Under the pieces are notes generated by a model. That model was not told the origin of the DNA. It searched no databases and saw nothing but the letters and a program-made list of their open reading frames with translations. 64,000 nucleotides of DNA from Xylogone sp. PMI_703. Its lineage: Eukaryota > Ascomycota > Leotiomycetes. Shown here piece by piece: positions 34,219 to 47,001 of the stretch. Numbering within the stretch: position 1 is the first letter of the stretch; each line of letters starts with the position of its first letter. The stretch spans positions 4,898,001 through 4,962,000 of the forward strand of contig JAJTUQ010000003.1 in assembly GCA_021399445.1 (NCBI GenBank), given 5' to 3'. The translations under genes were made by a program, and so were the position numbers.

Positions 34219-37142
34219 ATGCGGCCTCAGTTTCCTTTGGTCTTGCCCCTGGTCAGCCTGGGCATCTCAGCCTCTGTCGCTAGCTGCCCGGGGTATGCTG
34301 CAACGGATATCACGCAGACTGCGCATTCACTCACAGCGACTTTATCTCTCGCAGGCGATGCTTGCAATGTATATGGAGAAGATATAAATGATCTCAAGCT
34401 TCTAGTAGAATATCAGTCTGGTATGAGTGGAGATACTGGGGCATTAAGCTGACATCATAATTCTAACCTCGAAAAGGTCCCAAGCTTCATGTTAAGATTT
34501 ATGATGCTGCAGAACAGGTGTACCAAATTCCGGAGAGCCTCCTGTCTATGCCTGCTGGTGGAGATGCAGCGCCAGATGACTTTCCGTTGACTTTCTCCTA
34601 TGTTTCAAGCCCTTTCTCGTTTGCTGTACAGAGAACCGATACAATGGAGACCCTATTCAATACTACAGGCACGAATCTCATATTTGAAACTCAGTATATA
34701 CGGCTGCGTACGAGCCTGCCCGATAATCCATACATATATGGGCTTGGTGAAGATTCGGACCCTTTACGGCGGCCGACAGCAAATTATTCTCGCACCTTCT
34801 GGAATGTAGGAGACTCAATGCTACCTGCTGGATCGAACCTCTATGGCAGCCATCCCATATATATCGAGATGCGTAATGGTACGGCCCACGGTGTTTTCTT
34901 AGGAAACAGCGACGGAATGGATGTGGAGATCAACAATACGGAGGAAGACGGACAGTACCTCGAATATAATGCAATCGGAGGTGTGTTCGACCTATACTTT
35001 CTACCAGGTCCGACCCCGAGCGAAGTTAGCCAGCAATATGCTACGGTCGTTGGACTAGTAAGTTTATTAATTCTATTAGCTCAAATTGACTGATGAGACA
35101 GCTAATGATGTAAAACATAGCCTGCTGAAGTTGCTTACTGGACTTATGGTTTTCACCAATGCAAATATGGCTGGCAGGATGTGATGATGCTGGCTGAAGT
35201 TGTACAAAACTATTCGATAGCAAACATTCCACTAGAGACATTGTGGACGGATATTGATTATAGTACTTAAGCTCCGCGAAGTGTAGCTGCTGTATTGAGA
35301 CTAACATTCATTAGTGGATCTGCGGCGGACTTGGACACTTGACCCGGAACGATTTCCACTACCAAAGATCCAAGAGTTGGTAGCATATCTGCATGATCAT
35401 AACCAGTCCTATATTATGATGGTCGACCCACCCGTGTCTCTAAATGACAGTGTATCATATAATAATGGATTGGAGGACGACGTCTTCATTAAGTATTCCA
35501 ATGGAACCGTCTTCGTAGCAGCAATGTGGCCTGGTGCAACATCATGGGTAGACTGGTTGCATCCAAATGCACAAGAGTTTTGGACGGGCGAGGTCACCTC
35601 TTTCTTCGACTCGGAGAAGGGTATCAACCTGGATGGAATCTGGATTGATATGAACGATGTGAGTGATTTCCACACATCAGCACCCTACTTGCAGTAGCTA
35701 AATTTTTTCTCCAGCCTTCTAACTTTTGTCCGTATCCATGCTCTGACCCTGTTGGATGGGCTGCTACCAACGGTGATCCTCCGGCCCCCCCGCCAGTTAG
35801 GACCACCTGGCCACCATTGCCCAATTTCCCCCCTGATTTCCAACCCCCTGAGTCTGGTACCACGTCGTTGAAGAACCGGCAAGTATCCGGAAACCGGACA
35901 GGCCTCCCTGGGAGAGACCTAATGAATCCTCCCTACACGATCAACAATACGGACGGACCGCTTTACGCAGGCTCGCTCTGGCCTGATCTGCAGCAACACG
36001 GTGGCTACTCGTTCTATGATTTGCACAATGTGTTTGCATCTGGTATGATTACAGCTACACGCTCGGCACTCCTCACTCGCCGGCCAACTGTACGTCCATT
36101 CATTATTTCGCGAAGTACTTTTGCTGGCTCTGGAAACAAAACCGGACATTGGACAGGTAGTTCACCCCGCCCTATAAAATTTTGCAATCAGTTTCTCAGC
36201 TAACAAACCGTTATAGGCGACAATGGTTCCTTGTGGGACCACTATCGGATATCAATCAAGCAGAACATTGAGTTTGCGACATTTTACCAGATTCCGACCG
36301 TCGGTGCTGACGTGTGCGGCTTCAACTTGAACACTACCGAAACTTTATGTGCTCGATGGGCGGTTCTTGGAGCGTGGTATCCCTTTTACCGCAACCATGC
36401 CGATATCACGGCCAACCACCAAGAGTTTTATCTCTGGCCACTGGTTACGGCAGCTGCTCAAGACGCCATCAAGACTCGCATGCAGCTAATGGACTACTTC
36501 TACACAGAATTTCACTACCAGACTGTACACGGCATTCCACGGACCATCCTCCCCCTGTTCTATATATACCCTTCTGATACGAATACACTCGAAAACGAGC
36601 TCCAGTTCTTCTACGGGCCATCATTGCTAGTATCACCTGTGACTGAGGAAAACTCCACAAGTGTGACTTTCTATCTGCCAAACGATACATTTTACGACTT
36701 TTTCACTGGTGAAAAGGTCTCTGGCCAAGGCGACTATGTTACCCGAGATAACGTCAATTACACCGAGATCCCGGTTCACATTCGTGGAGGTTCAATTATC
36801 CCCATGCGTGTAGACGGGGCCAACAACACAAAACTCCTACGAGAATTAGATTTCGAGCTTCTCATCGCCCCTGATGCGGAAGGAAATGCATCAGGTAGGT
36901 TATACCTTGATGATGGCGAGAGTCTCACCCCGACGGAGACCAGTGAGATCACTTTTAGTTATAGTGCTACCAATGGGACGTTAGTCGTAGAAGGGACCTT
37001 CGAGTACCAAGTTTCTTCCAAAATTCACAGTGCCGTCATACTTGGTACGGCGACTAAGGAGTTTATTCCTGGTACCAGAAAGGGTAAAGTTGTGACTCTT
37101 AACAAACCCCTATCTACGGGCTTTACAACTTTGTTAAATTAA
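34219..37142 (+). CDS. Secreted GH31 alpha-glucosidase, 6 exons, 878 aa
   Basis: Exons 34219-34420, 34477-35057, 35121-35262, 35315-35658, 35715-36156 and 36217-37142; phases close to 879 codons. A signal peptide ([20 protein letters not shown]) begins the protein. Family blocks in order: [48 protein letters not shown] (catalytic nucleophile Asp in WIDM), PSNFCPYPC, a Pro-rich segment, [20 protein letters not shown] then TGDN with the acid/base Asp, and [17 protein letters not shown]. Many NxT/S sites suggest heavy glycosylation. It would release glucose from maltose and starch fragments outside the cell or in the wall. The residue after WIDMN is Asp instead of the usual Glu, just at the fourth intron. 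It stands alone, with no amylase or amyR-like regulator nearby. Confidence 0.95.
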
Positions 37143-39366
37143 GATGATTTAGCATGATCACATAGGCAAATAGGCATTACGCTTTCAATATAACATGGAA
37201 TAGAATTATATTTATTATTTAATACTATTTCAATAACATTCTTACTTCTAGTATTCCCTTATCCGATCTTCGACCGAGCGTTACCGAGAAAGCCCAGAGC
37301 AAAACCAACCAATCCCGACAGTACACCCATGAAACAATACTAAGCTATCATGCTGACAACGAAAATCAAGTATCTCCGAACTGTAGAAACTGTTAAATCC
37401 GGAATGTAGATGCCTTTTGATGCCTTGTCTTCTCCTAGGATGACATGGCGGGAAAAATCAAGGCGTAAATTAATGTGGGAATACGCCGACAAATACAGTA
37501 TTGATTCGCAGAATGCCAAGGCAGTAAATGGTAACAGTAACTTTCCTGACCTAAAGTCTGTGAATATCCGGTAGCTGGATCCCCCAAGGCAAAGGATAAC
37601 GAGAATAAGCACTGCTTATGTGACTGTTGCTATAGAACTTATCGCTATAAGAGTTCTATTAAATAGAATAGAAGACCTCCATTTACTAGCTAGCTGCCGT
37701 ATCTATATACTGTATGAAATAGTTTGGATCCATCACATGATTGCGTAGTTGGCTTCAATTAGGGGGTTTCATAAAATCTATAAAATTCATAACGCACTAG
37801 TGCACAAGTCACCCCAAAATAGGTTACCCAAGAATATCGAGTATTATTCTAGCAGTTTGAATATATTAATTCGAAGAGTCTATCAGGATGGTTCCGGTGG
37901 CTTCATAGTAATGCGGCACCTGTGTAGAATCACTTGTTGTTGTGACAATTGCTAAAATAAATATACTCAATATATTGCGATTATTTTTGACACATTTTAA
38001 TATATATATGGAAATTGATTGATAAATATTTAATATGCGCTATTTAGTGAAAGATATGAATAGTACAACAAAAGATTGGTTATAGAATCATGGATAGACC
38101 AGGTATACGGCATATACATGAGCTAGAATATGTTCTTTCGCAAGCACGATATCGAATAGTATTGATAGGTATGTGGCCTCTCACTCAACTACAGCATTTG
38201 AAGAGATTCGTGGAATGCGACACGCACAGTATAAGCTGCCTGACGGTGCCTTACGCGTGTTCGTATGCTCGCTGATGCTTGCACTATTTTGTGCGCATTG
38301 TGAAGCCGATCTGGAATCTTGCAACGGTTTCAAACAACGGTTGATCTCCCGCTCCGGGGGAAATGGGATACGGCCACGTTGGGTGTTAGAATGATGATTA
38401 CTGATCTATTGGTTTGGATGGTAAATGCGAGGAGAAGCAACTTACTTGCCTATCCTTCGCAGTTGGTTATGTGCAGAAAGCTAATAAGTGGAACAAATCC
38501 CAAGGAAGAGCAAGTGCTTACTCAGTCTTGTGATATTGAGCGCACGGAAGCAGCCGGTGGCGTACCGTAAAAGCAGGTAAGCAGGTACCAACCAGTAATG
38601 TAAGCAAGGCGGAGATGGGACGTTTAGTTACGGGTGCAGATCGGCTTATATGATACAGAACACTAACTCGCTTTGACACATCCGCGACCCTTCCTATATC
38701 ACCAACAACATACGGAGTGGCCCTTGTGATGTTCGGTCCGGATGGTATCACCAAGCACCTTCATCTGTACGCCAGTGCCTTGAAAACGGTATATAATGAA
38801 GGCGGTACAGTATATAAAAACGGTACGAATGATTAGGTCACGAAGCTTACTAAGAAGTGAGTCAATGCTATATTTGTCTATAACCGTGATATCTGATAAT
38901 AAAAGTACATAGCTGGGCAAGTTCTCTCATAAAGCCCCGTATACAATTTCTTTCCATGGCCTCATTCCTCTGCTAACAAATCATGGAAGTAGCCCCCTCT
39001 GTCCTGGATATCTCTGGAGTATACTAAACGACTATTGGAGCAGTTTTAGATCAAAAGGCTGTAAATAATAGACTGAATAGTAACTAGGAGTGATAATCAA
39101 GGAAGTTGGCAATGCCTCAGCCGGAGTGCCTGACAATTGAACTTCTATGAAACCAGCCTGCCGAGAGTGATGAACTAGAACAGAGGCGACGTTTCATAGC
39201 CTCAGGACTGACGGGCTTTATTAGTACGCCTGCACTACATCCAACCCGATAAAACCACCCCCCACCAACAAGATCACATTTCCTGATAACTGTGAGCTGT
39301 GCATGTGTGTATTCTATATAGACTTGTCCAGTATACCCTACCAAACCAATGATTCGCGATACCTGC
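37143..39366. other. AT-rich intergenic region
   Basis: 2.2 kb without a supported gene. Small frames such as 38090-38275 and 38319-38570 show no domain or splice pattern. It contains the two converging 3' ends of its neighbours. Confidence 0.5.
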
Positions 39367-40701
39367 TCAAGAATCCCAAATAGGCCCAAATGCTGGGACT
39401 CCCAGAGCCTCTAAATCCAGTACCAGATCAATTGTCAACCTCGGATTCGAAATCACAATTACAGCTTCGCTACCGGTTCGTTTGTATAGGTCCATGACGG
39501 TCGGGAGCGTATTTGGCCTGCCCATGGTGGTGGTATTGTGAATGTGTGCATTCTTACCCAAGCCGAGAACAATGTCGGCGATTTCGGGGCCATATGTCTC
39601 CAGTGGATCTCGAGTCGACCAGAATAGAGTAATGTTGGTCTGCTGTGCCATGATAACGGGGAGACAGGGAGCGATTCCCGAACCCGTGGCAACAAGCACG
39701 ATGCTGTGGAACATGGGAGCGATGCGTAACACCCCACATGTTGGTGTACGCCTAATCCAGATCTCGCGAGGGGGGCTGGTAATAACCTTCTTGGTCCAGT
39801 CTCCAGCGTTTGAGATGACAACCGAGAAGCCAGTCGATGTTGGATTCTTTACCGTGGCAAAGGCGTGCCACTCGAGTAGAGGTCGTGAAGATAGGCGAAC
39901 CGTTGTTCCTGGCTGGGGATTGGTGTAGTTAAAATAAAGTCGCACGGCATGCGTTGAAAGTTGTTCCGCAACAACGGGGAGCTTACGGAGGTTCAACCAG
40001 GTTGAAACAACGCTGAAAGTGGATATAAAGACCAGCCAGACGTTGACACTGCTGAAGACGGCAGCAGCAGGGGATCGATTTGGAGGAAGGTCAGATAAGG
40101 CGTCCAGAACGACGAGACACCATAAGAGCGCCAGGCAGGTCCAGCCAGCCAGCCGATGGACGACCTCGAAGGAGTTGTGTATTTTGGCACGGATTGTTGG
40201 ATATGCCATGACGATCATCGCAATGAGAAGGCAATCCAACAGATACACAACCGCGAGCTGGACCCCTGCGATTGCATTCTTGTTGGTGAACGAAGCGGAC
40301 TGCTCGATGGAGAGAAGAATGAACCAAAATGTCGCCGCCACACCACATCCACTATGCAGACCACCAAGGTGGTAAATCTTACCCATCCGTTGGCGAATCC
40401 ACAGGGGAGCCGTCCGGGGAAGTGCTGTGAAGATATAATAGAGGCCGTTAACAACATGCTCCTCCCGAATGACAATTGAAACTGTTAGGTTGATGGATGT
40501 GGCTAGCGAGCAAGCGTCTCCGTTGGGATGGCCGTGAAGAAACCACAACCACAAAAACAACACCACCCCAACTAGATTGGCAAGGAAGACAAGCGTGAAC
40601 AGAATTCGGTATTCCGAAGAGAGAAATCTAAGTAAGCGAGTGAAAGCAGGGCGGTCTGCAGCGGCCCCTCCTGAAAGGACTTTCTTCCCAGAGTCCGACA
40701 T
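39367..40701 (-). CDS. TmpA-like integral membrane flavin oxidoreductase, 444 aa
   Basis: A single-exon gene. After a short cytosolic start there are about six hydrophobic spans (ILFTLVFLANLVGVVLFLWL; FWFILLSIEQ; GVQLAVVYLLDCLLIAMIV; CLALLWCLVVLDAL; VWLVFISTFSVVS). A soluble C-terminal half carries an FAD/NAD-binding ferredoxin-reductase-like fold: VLVATGSGIAPCLPV (nucleotide-binding glycine loop) and FWSTRDPLETYG. The ending, VISNPRLTIDLVLDLEALGV followed by PAFGPIWDS, is characteristic of the TmpA family. Aspergillus nidulans TmpA is a plasma-membrane flavoprotein that takes part in the start of conidiation; transfer of that role is inference. Similar proteins also accompany adenylate-forming reductases, but none is here. 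It is complete at both ends. Confidence 0.85.
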   Translation of the reverse strand: MSDSGKKVLSGGAAADRPAFTRLLRFLSSEYRILFTLVFLANLVGVVLFLWLWFLHGHPNGDACSLATSINLTVSIVIREEHVVNGLYYIFTALPRTAPLWIRQRMGKIYHLGGLHSGCGVAATFWFILLSIEQSASFTNKNAIAGVQLAVVYLLDCLLIAMIVMAYPTIRAKIHNSFEVVHRLAGWTCLALLWCLVVLDALSDLPPNRSPAAAVFSSVNVWLVFISTFSVVSTWLNLRKLPVVAEQLSTHAVRLYFNYTNPQPGTTVRLSSRPLLEWHAFATVKNPTSTGFSVVISNAGDWTKKVITSPPREIWIRRTPTCGVLRIAPMFHSIVLVATGSGIAPCLPVIMAQQTNITLFWSTRDPLETYGPEIADIVLGLGKNAHIHNTTTMGRPNTLPTVMDLYKRTGSEAVIVISNPRLTIDLVLDLEALGVPAFGPIWDS

Positions 40702-42861
40702 TACGATGAACTATATTGAATAGAAATGAAGAGTTAAGGAGCGCATAAATTTAGAAAGCAACAACAACGTGGGCAAAATGGGGGCACCAGCGCTGTGCAG
40801 TGACAGAAGGATGGCACCGTGATATATAACGACGAATCTAGTGTATTTGTGGAAGGCCACGGAAAGAATACTGATCCGAGCAAGATAGGGTGATACAAGA
40901 TGCTCTCATGTCGGGATACTCCACTAATGACGAGTTTACGACACCTGAGTCAAATCTTAGCCGCAATAAACGCTCCCATTTGAGCGAACTGACGGCCTTG
41001 CTGGAGCTGGAGGCTGGAGTTGTGCGTGGAGTTGAAAGATTTAGATCGTCTTCTTCTTTGACAATGGCATGATAATGCAGAATCACAGTACGAAAAATCT
41101 ACAGAACGATCAAGACTCGGGAGATTCGGCGCCCTCCTTCCTCCTTTGGAGGTAACCATGCGCGTTGCCACGCGCCATATATGGTTAATGGAAGTTTCTA
41201 CGTTAGGAAAAAATGCAGATCATGGACCGGGCAGGCCGACCTGCCATTGTAAATTAAAAGGTCGGGATAGATCCACAGAGAGTGGAAGTAAAGAACCCAA
41301 TGAGCTTGTGCACGAAGAAGAGGCTGCTGCTGAAATGCACAGAAGGAGAGAGCAGCCTAGTACGGAGGTATATCGTGCTTGATACCTGGTCCTTGGCACC
41401 TTGGTGCCATGCCACGCTCCCTTAGCTTACTCCCCAGCTTAGACTGAAACGCACTTAAAATAATAAAGAACACCGGATAGATCCACTGTGGACTATCCAG
41501 GGAGCTGTGCCGACTATGCATGGGTAGAATGCAATGAGAATGGGGGTGTTCGTGGAAGATGGTCCAGATTCTGACACATGGCGACAGAAGGTATACCTTT
41601 TGAAAACTAGTCTTATTGATTGCTCAGGAAGAAGGTAGCTTCTAGACAGGACATTATGCCTCTCTGAATCTGCTCTAAACATCAGTCGCGTGGTCTACTT
41701 CGTATACTGGGGAAAGATCAGATCGTCACACCGTGGTACGTACCGTGTATTCCTCATCGCCGATATGAGTTGCATCCTATAGCCAGGGAGGCTATATCAT
41801 ACTACAATAAACTGGAGGGGGAGGAGCAGATCTGCGTGATCTGGTACCATCGAAACTGGGCCATACGTGCTTCTTCGGGGCTTGTTGGTAAAGAGGAGAA
41901 GGCCAAATGGGCACGACGGGGCCTGCAGTGGTACCTGCAATGGTACATACTATGTACAGTAGGCCCTATCGGGCAGCGATTTACCGTCGCATACATGTAA
42001 TTCCCCTGCCAGTTCGTTCCCATGCGGACCCTTGGCTGGAACCTGGTCGATTGCTGTATTGGGCGACAGGGAGCTGGTTCCATCACAAAGGATTTACCGG
42101 TACTTTTTTGGCCCAAGTTCAAGTGGATCGTACTGGCCCGTGCTGCGGAGAGAGAAATCTGACAACTCCCCAGTCTGGCGGACTGGACCCAGCTACCGGC
42201 CGCGAGTCTCAGATTTTGACAGCTTGGATGTTCGTGCGTTCTGTCAGCACTAGGACGCAGATCTTTCGGTTGGCATGCCAGATCGCGGGAGTACGGACGA
42301 TTATGGGAGTCTAAAGCGGTGCAGGTCGAGGCTCTGTAATCTATAGCACTGCCAAATATGCCGATTACAGTATGCTTACTAGCTTCTAAAACTTCCAGTT
42401 ATCCGGGATGGGAAATGGCGGAGATTAGGAAAGGCCGCGGATGCAAATTTTTGTTACGAGTACCATGCTTTTCGGTGTCTAAGTATAGAGAATCTGCATC
42501 TGCCGGTGACCCTAAGGCCGGCAGCATAATTTCCATAATATCATTAGTGCATATCTTAAGTCCGTGACAGTGAATAAAACAAAGCACACCCGCCACGTGG
42601 ATGAGGCGTGTCGTGCCGTTCCCAAGTAAAATGCAATATAAAAGATTAGTCCCCCTTTAGCACCAACTGGCTTGCTCGTTAGTGCCAGAGACATTGTTGT
42701 GAAGACAAAGAACAGAGAAATAAAACTTTTTAAAAGACCAGGGATCCAGACTTGGCACTCCAGAACGGTCGTGAAGAAGTATGATCAATTAAAATACGCA
42801 TAAGAACGGAGGAACCCAAGTCTACAGTGCCTCGCTTGTATACCCTGAGGATCGACGGACC
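40702..42861. other. Intergenic
   Basis: 2.2 kb. Frames at 41770-42314 overlap on both strands and show no domain. The sequence around 41930-41960 contains short imperfect palindromes (GGTACCTGCAATGGTACA-like) without a clear role. Confidence 0.45.
40821..40828 (-). promoter_or_regulatory. TATA-like element upstream of the TmpA-like gene
   Basis: TTATATAT on the minus strand, about 120 bp before the start codon at 40701. Confidence 0.35.
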
Positions 42862-44496
42862 TTACGCCGCCTCGATAACAGTAACGCTTGCATTGGGAGT
42901 GGCCCCCTGTGCACTTCCGCTTTTTCCAATTAGGGACCGCTCATCTAGCTCGTAGTAGTTCTTCTTGTCTATATTCGAGCGCTCGCGGGCACTGCTGCTC
43001 TGGTCGTGAGTGTTACCTTGAGTGCCCTTGCCTGAGCGCACCCTGCTAGTGATTGAGCGGAATACGTTCGGCCAGACGGTCTTGAGCAGGTTACGAATGG
43101 CTGGCAGGCAGGCGCAAATCATTCCTAGCTCAGTCTCCCAGATCGACCAGATTGTAACCTCAACGTATTCCCCTGTAACGTTGTGAGTTTCTTTGTTCCC
43201 TTCGATTTCAGAGAAGGGTTAGCTTACATGTCGGATTCGTCGTTCTGCCAAGTTGAACCAAGAACGGTAATCGGATCACGCTGAATGTGGTAACTCTGTG
43301 ATTGAGAGTCAGCTTGAGTCCTGGAGCCAAACTGTGAAACCTGGCTACTTACACGGCCCCGAGACTGAACATGAAGAATAGCTGGATCTTTTGACGACCG
43401 TTGACCTGTAGCTTGTACAGCTGCGGCAATGGCATGACAAGGATGATAATATCGCAGACCATGTTGATTGCGCCCATAGCGTAAGTCTGCGCATTTAAAT
43501 TGTTGCAATGGCCTTTGTGCTCGCCATCCCAGTTTGTCCAGTTATAAGATGCAGGTAAGCACTGCGTAGCAGTAACAATCTCTGTCATCACGAAGCTCAC
43601 GGCCGAGAAGGTTCCAAACCAGATTACCATTCTCCTAAACGATGGAACCGTGAAGATGTTGGCTATGTAGGCGAGAATGGAGAGCTTGGTGAAGTAAAGG
43701 TGGACACTATACATCATCTGGTCCACCCAGAAGAGCTTGAGAAGTTGATAGAGATTGGCAAACGGTTGAACATCCCAAATGTTCAAGCCAAACCCCAGAT
43801 TGGCCACTAGTAACCGTTAATATTCGAAAGCCCTTGATGATAGTAGGATAAAGGGGAAGACTAACGCGTGCAGTGGAGATAGAGATACGGTATGGTAGCG
43901 AGCTATATATTCATTGGCATCAGAGTAACTTTGATCAAGGAGTCTCAACTTACTCCTGCGCCTATTATGAAAAAATCATCCAGTCTAAGCTTGCCTAGAT
44001 TCTTAAAGTTCGAGTATATCCGCAAGATGACAGCTATCTCTGCCAGTGTACAGGCTACGATGGCGTGTGTCCTGAACCTGGCTTGCTGGCTCTGCACCGG
44101 GACACCGCAGGCAAGGTTCTCGAGCCTCGCCACAGCTATGAACAGCACAACATATTAGCATTTTGTTGTTATATCTCCTTTAGGAAGCTATCGTACTTAG
44201 GGAATCTTTCGCTGAGCAGCTCGTGCCTACGCATGCTAGCGTTAAGCCTGCAAAGGTTGGATCCGTACAGAGACATGTAGAATTGCTCAAGTCACACGGA
44301 GACTTAGGGAGCGCCTGTTGGATACATTGCAGCTGTAACATGGGTCAGCACTAAAAACAACAACAACAACAACCAACGGGTCTGCGTGTATGAAACGTAC
44401 TCCACAAGCAGGCAGTTGAGCAGCGAGGTCAGCAAAACTGGCTGCATGTACGAGGGTAATAAGGGCCCCAAGAAAGAGAATAGAAGGAACACGCAT
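42862..44496 (-). CDS. CFEM-domain seven-transmembrane protein (PTH11-like receptor class), 427 aa
   Basis: Seven exons: 44496-44401, 44332-44197, 44135-43954, 43902-43866, 43806-43353, 43295-43228, 43172-42862; all phases agree. A signal peptide (MRVPSILFLGALITLVHA) precedes an extracellular CFEM domain with eight cysteines in the canonical spacing: LPACG, LQC, SPC, STCLC, LAC, TSC, and the eighth, ENLACGV, 15 residues later in exon 3. The rhodopsin-like membrane region follows (ARFRTHAIVACTLAEIAVIL; LDDFFIIGAG; DQMMYSVHLYFTKLSILAYI; MVIWFGTFSAVSFVMTEIV; AINMVCDIIILVMPLPQLYK; WEYVEVTIWSIWETELGMIC). The tail is Ser-rich and cytosolic. Members of this class sense surfaces or ligands in plant-associated fungi. 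The first intron contains a (CAA)n tract and exon 4 is only 37 nt. Confidence 0.9.
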
Positions 44497-47001
44497 GACG
44501 AAAAAACGGCCTTGTAGAAAGTTGCTGTAGAAAGGAGCGAATATTGTAGAAGCAACAAGTTTCTCGTCGTTGGTGGACGGCCGGGAAGAGAAGAAGAACG
44601 AACGTAAATACTGGCAACGGCTTACGCATTAATGTATTTTATATTTTGCAAAACGAACTTTTTTCTTTCACCTCGGGGAGAAAGCCGTTAACGCAACGAG
44701 CCATCAAACTCAACACGATACCACAACGACCATGTCGATCTACATGTAGGTACCCTCCTGTCAAAAATCTCCCATGCTAGCACACCCTTTAGGACTATGA
44801 TTGCGAGTCCAGATTTCCATTGTGTACGTTTCTTATCTGGTACCTGTGGCGAGTCACTTCCAACCTCGAGGACTCACCGCCCTGGGGGAGTGAAGATCGC
44901 TCAGTGTTGGTAATAGACTATAATTATACTTTTTCAATAAAAAGGAGTTCTTTTGCAAGGGTGAGAGTAAGGGTACGAAACACGGTTCTATCCTCAATGG
45001 GATATATCAGCTCAATACGGCGCTGCTCATTCGTTGATCTCTTGCACATAAAGCATAATATATCGACGCAGACAATAGTAAGGCGAGACGGGGTTTCCAA
45101 CAAGACGATATCGAAAACGGGATTGAATAGAAGGAACCTGCATAAACTGCTGAAAGAGTTCTTAGGACGGGATGCTCTTGGCTGTTGCAAATCATGGAGT
45201 CACTTATGCAAAAGCTTAATTGAGGTGACAGCGGGTGTCTCATTGGCTTAGTCGCACCTTACCTGAAGTTAGATGAGTTAGACGAGTGGACGCATAATAT
45301 TACTCCGTAGGCCACCCAAACTAAAGCTTGTTAGGGTATGAAAGTGCCGATATCTACGTCTGCATTGAGTCTCACTTACGGCAGAAGAACTCCCAACTCC
45401 ATTTCCGCTGGGGGGCCAAGGGGAACTGCTCGCGGGACTTGTACTACAGTACGTAAGTCAAGACCAGGCCAGTGGACCAAAGCAGGATTGTTAAATTATG
45501 GTGCGAGGGACCAGTACCAAGCGATGACAAAGCGAGATGGTAGGGGACTATCTTAGTGAGGTAAGTGCTGGGAATGCCATGCAGATCACTGCTTCTGGAC
45601 GAGGCACGACCCTAGCTCCGGGAAAACGGCTGCACCAGTCGGGGAACCAGGGGGGGCGACAGGGACCCCTTACCACAAATTCCCAGCGGCAGCTCCGCTT
45701 AATCAGAATTGAAACAAGAGCAATTGGCCAGTCCAGGCCGGCTTCCTGCCAAAGGTTCCAAATGCCGTCGCTGCCATTCGGACTCTTTCTCCGTTAGCCT
45801 GGCTCGCTTGGCACTTAGCTGCCTCATTTGCTCCTTCGCGCGCACTATTACTTCATTTGCTTCCCCTAGGAGGCCGGGTTGGGCATCGCGTCCGATTGGC
45901 TCCCAGGCGCTGGCATCTGCAAGCCCATATAGATGTGCCTTGGGAGTCGAAACAGGCTATTGTGCTTGGTGGTGGGCGAGTGGGCGAGTGGGTGAGCCAA
46001 GATACAGTAACCGTGGTAAAGCAAGAAAAAGGGGGCTCATTGCTCTTCAGCTCATCGCGATTAGGGCTCAAGAGGCTGCTGTGGCTGCTCTGGTGCTACC
46101 GTAGCAGGAACCCTCGAGCACAGTTGAACAAAGAAACAGAGTGCGGCGCGGCACTTGCAGCAGATACGAGTAGGGGCTGGAGGCACTGTTCTACGCTGGG
46201 TTGGCTGGATTGGGTATAGCGATCTGGTGTGTGATTCCTGTTACCTGTTAGCATAGTGGACAATATGAAAAAGGAAATCCCAGCAGTAAGCCAGCACGCC
46301 AGCACGCCAGCGTAGGGATAGCGGAAGCCGGATTGAGCCAGCCTCGGGCAGAGCGCACTCCGCAGTCCCGTAAGGAGTGGACCTTGCTGCTACGGAACTC
46401 AGAATAGTGCTGTGTGCACTGTAGTGCTCTACCGTGGAACTTGCATTGTGGTATTCATGGCCCGGACCATGGTAGACACTCAGGCACTGTAGTTGCGGCC
46501 ACTACCCCACTGCCTCTCCAGCCCAGTGCACCGTCTAATGTACATAGAGTTGGTGGAGGGCTTGTGGAGCATTCACTACTGTTACTTACTCGTAACAAAG
46601 AAAACCTAGGGCGGTCGGATAGGTGTTCCCCAGCCCACCTCCCACCTTGAACCCTGGCTCAGCAGAAGTCCCGGTATATCGGAAGAAAGCAGTTACTTGT
46701 CGAGGATTCCGAAGAGCTGGATAGGGGCGTAAAGCGTACGCATTGCAGCATTCAAGGATTTGGAATGGTGATGATAATTTGCGGTCTGAAGATTCTTGCC
46801 TATCTCAGGCAGAGAGGGTGTATGGCATCGCACCTGCAAGCTGTATATAAGGACTGGACTACTGTCCACATGATGAAAGAATCCCAGCATCCATCTGCAG
46901 TCGCTCTTTCTTGCATTCTTGCACACACATTCATTTAAATCAACCACAGTCGTTTCGCGCAGCCTCTGGAAGCAGTTGGCTTTGCTTTTTAATCCAGCAA
47001 C
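44497..47001. other. Intergenic, partly GC-rich
   Basis: 2.5 kb. The left end would hold the CFEM-gene promoter. From 45.4 to 46.6 kb the base composition rises and several overlapping frames open on both strands (for example 45709-46104), but none shows a domain or splice pattern. The right end is the peroxidase promoter. Confidence 0.45.
46844..46850 (+). promoter_or_regulatory. TATA box of the peroxidase gene
   Basis: TATATAA about 155 bp before the start codon at 47002, followed by pyrimidine-rich DNA (TTTCTTGCATTCTTG), a common fungal transcription-start context. Confidence 0.5.

Noticed and set aside
41770..42314. Overlapping plus- and minus-strand frames of 76-135 aa
   Set aside because: No domain, no splice pattern, and both strands are equally open.
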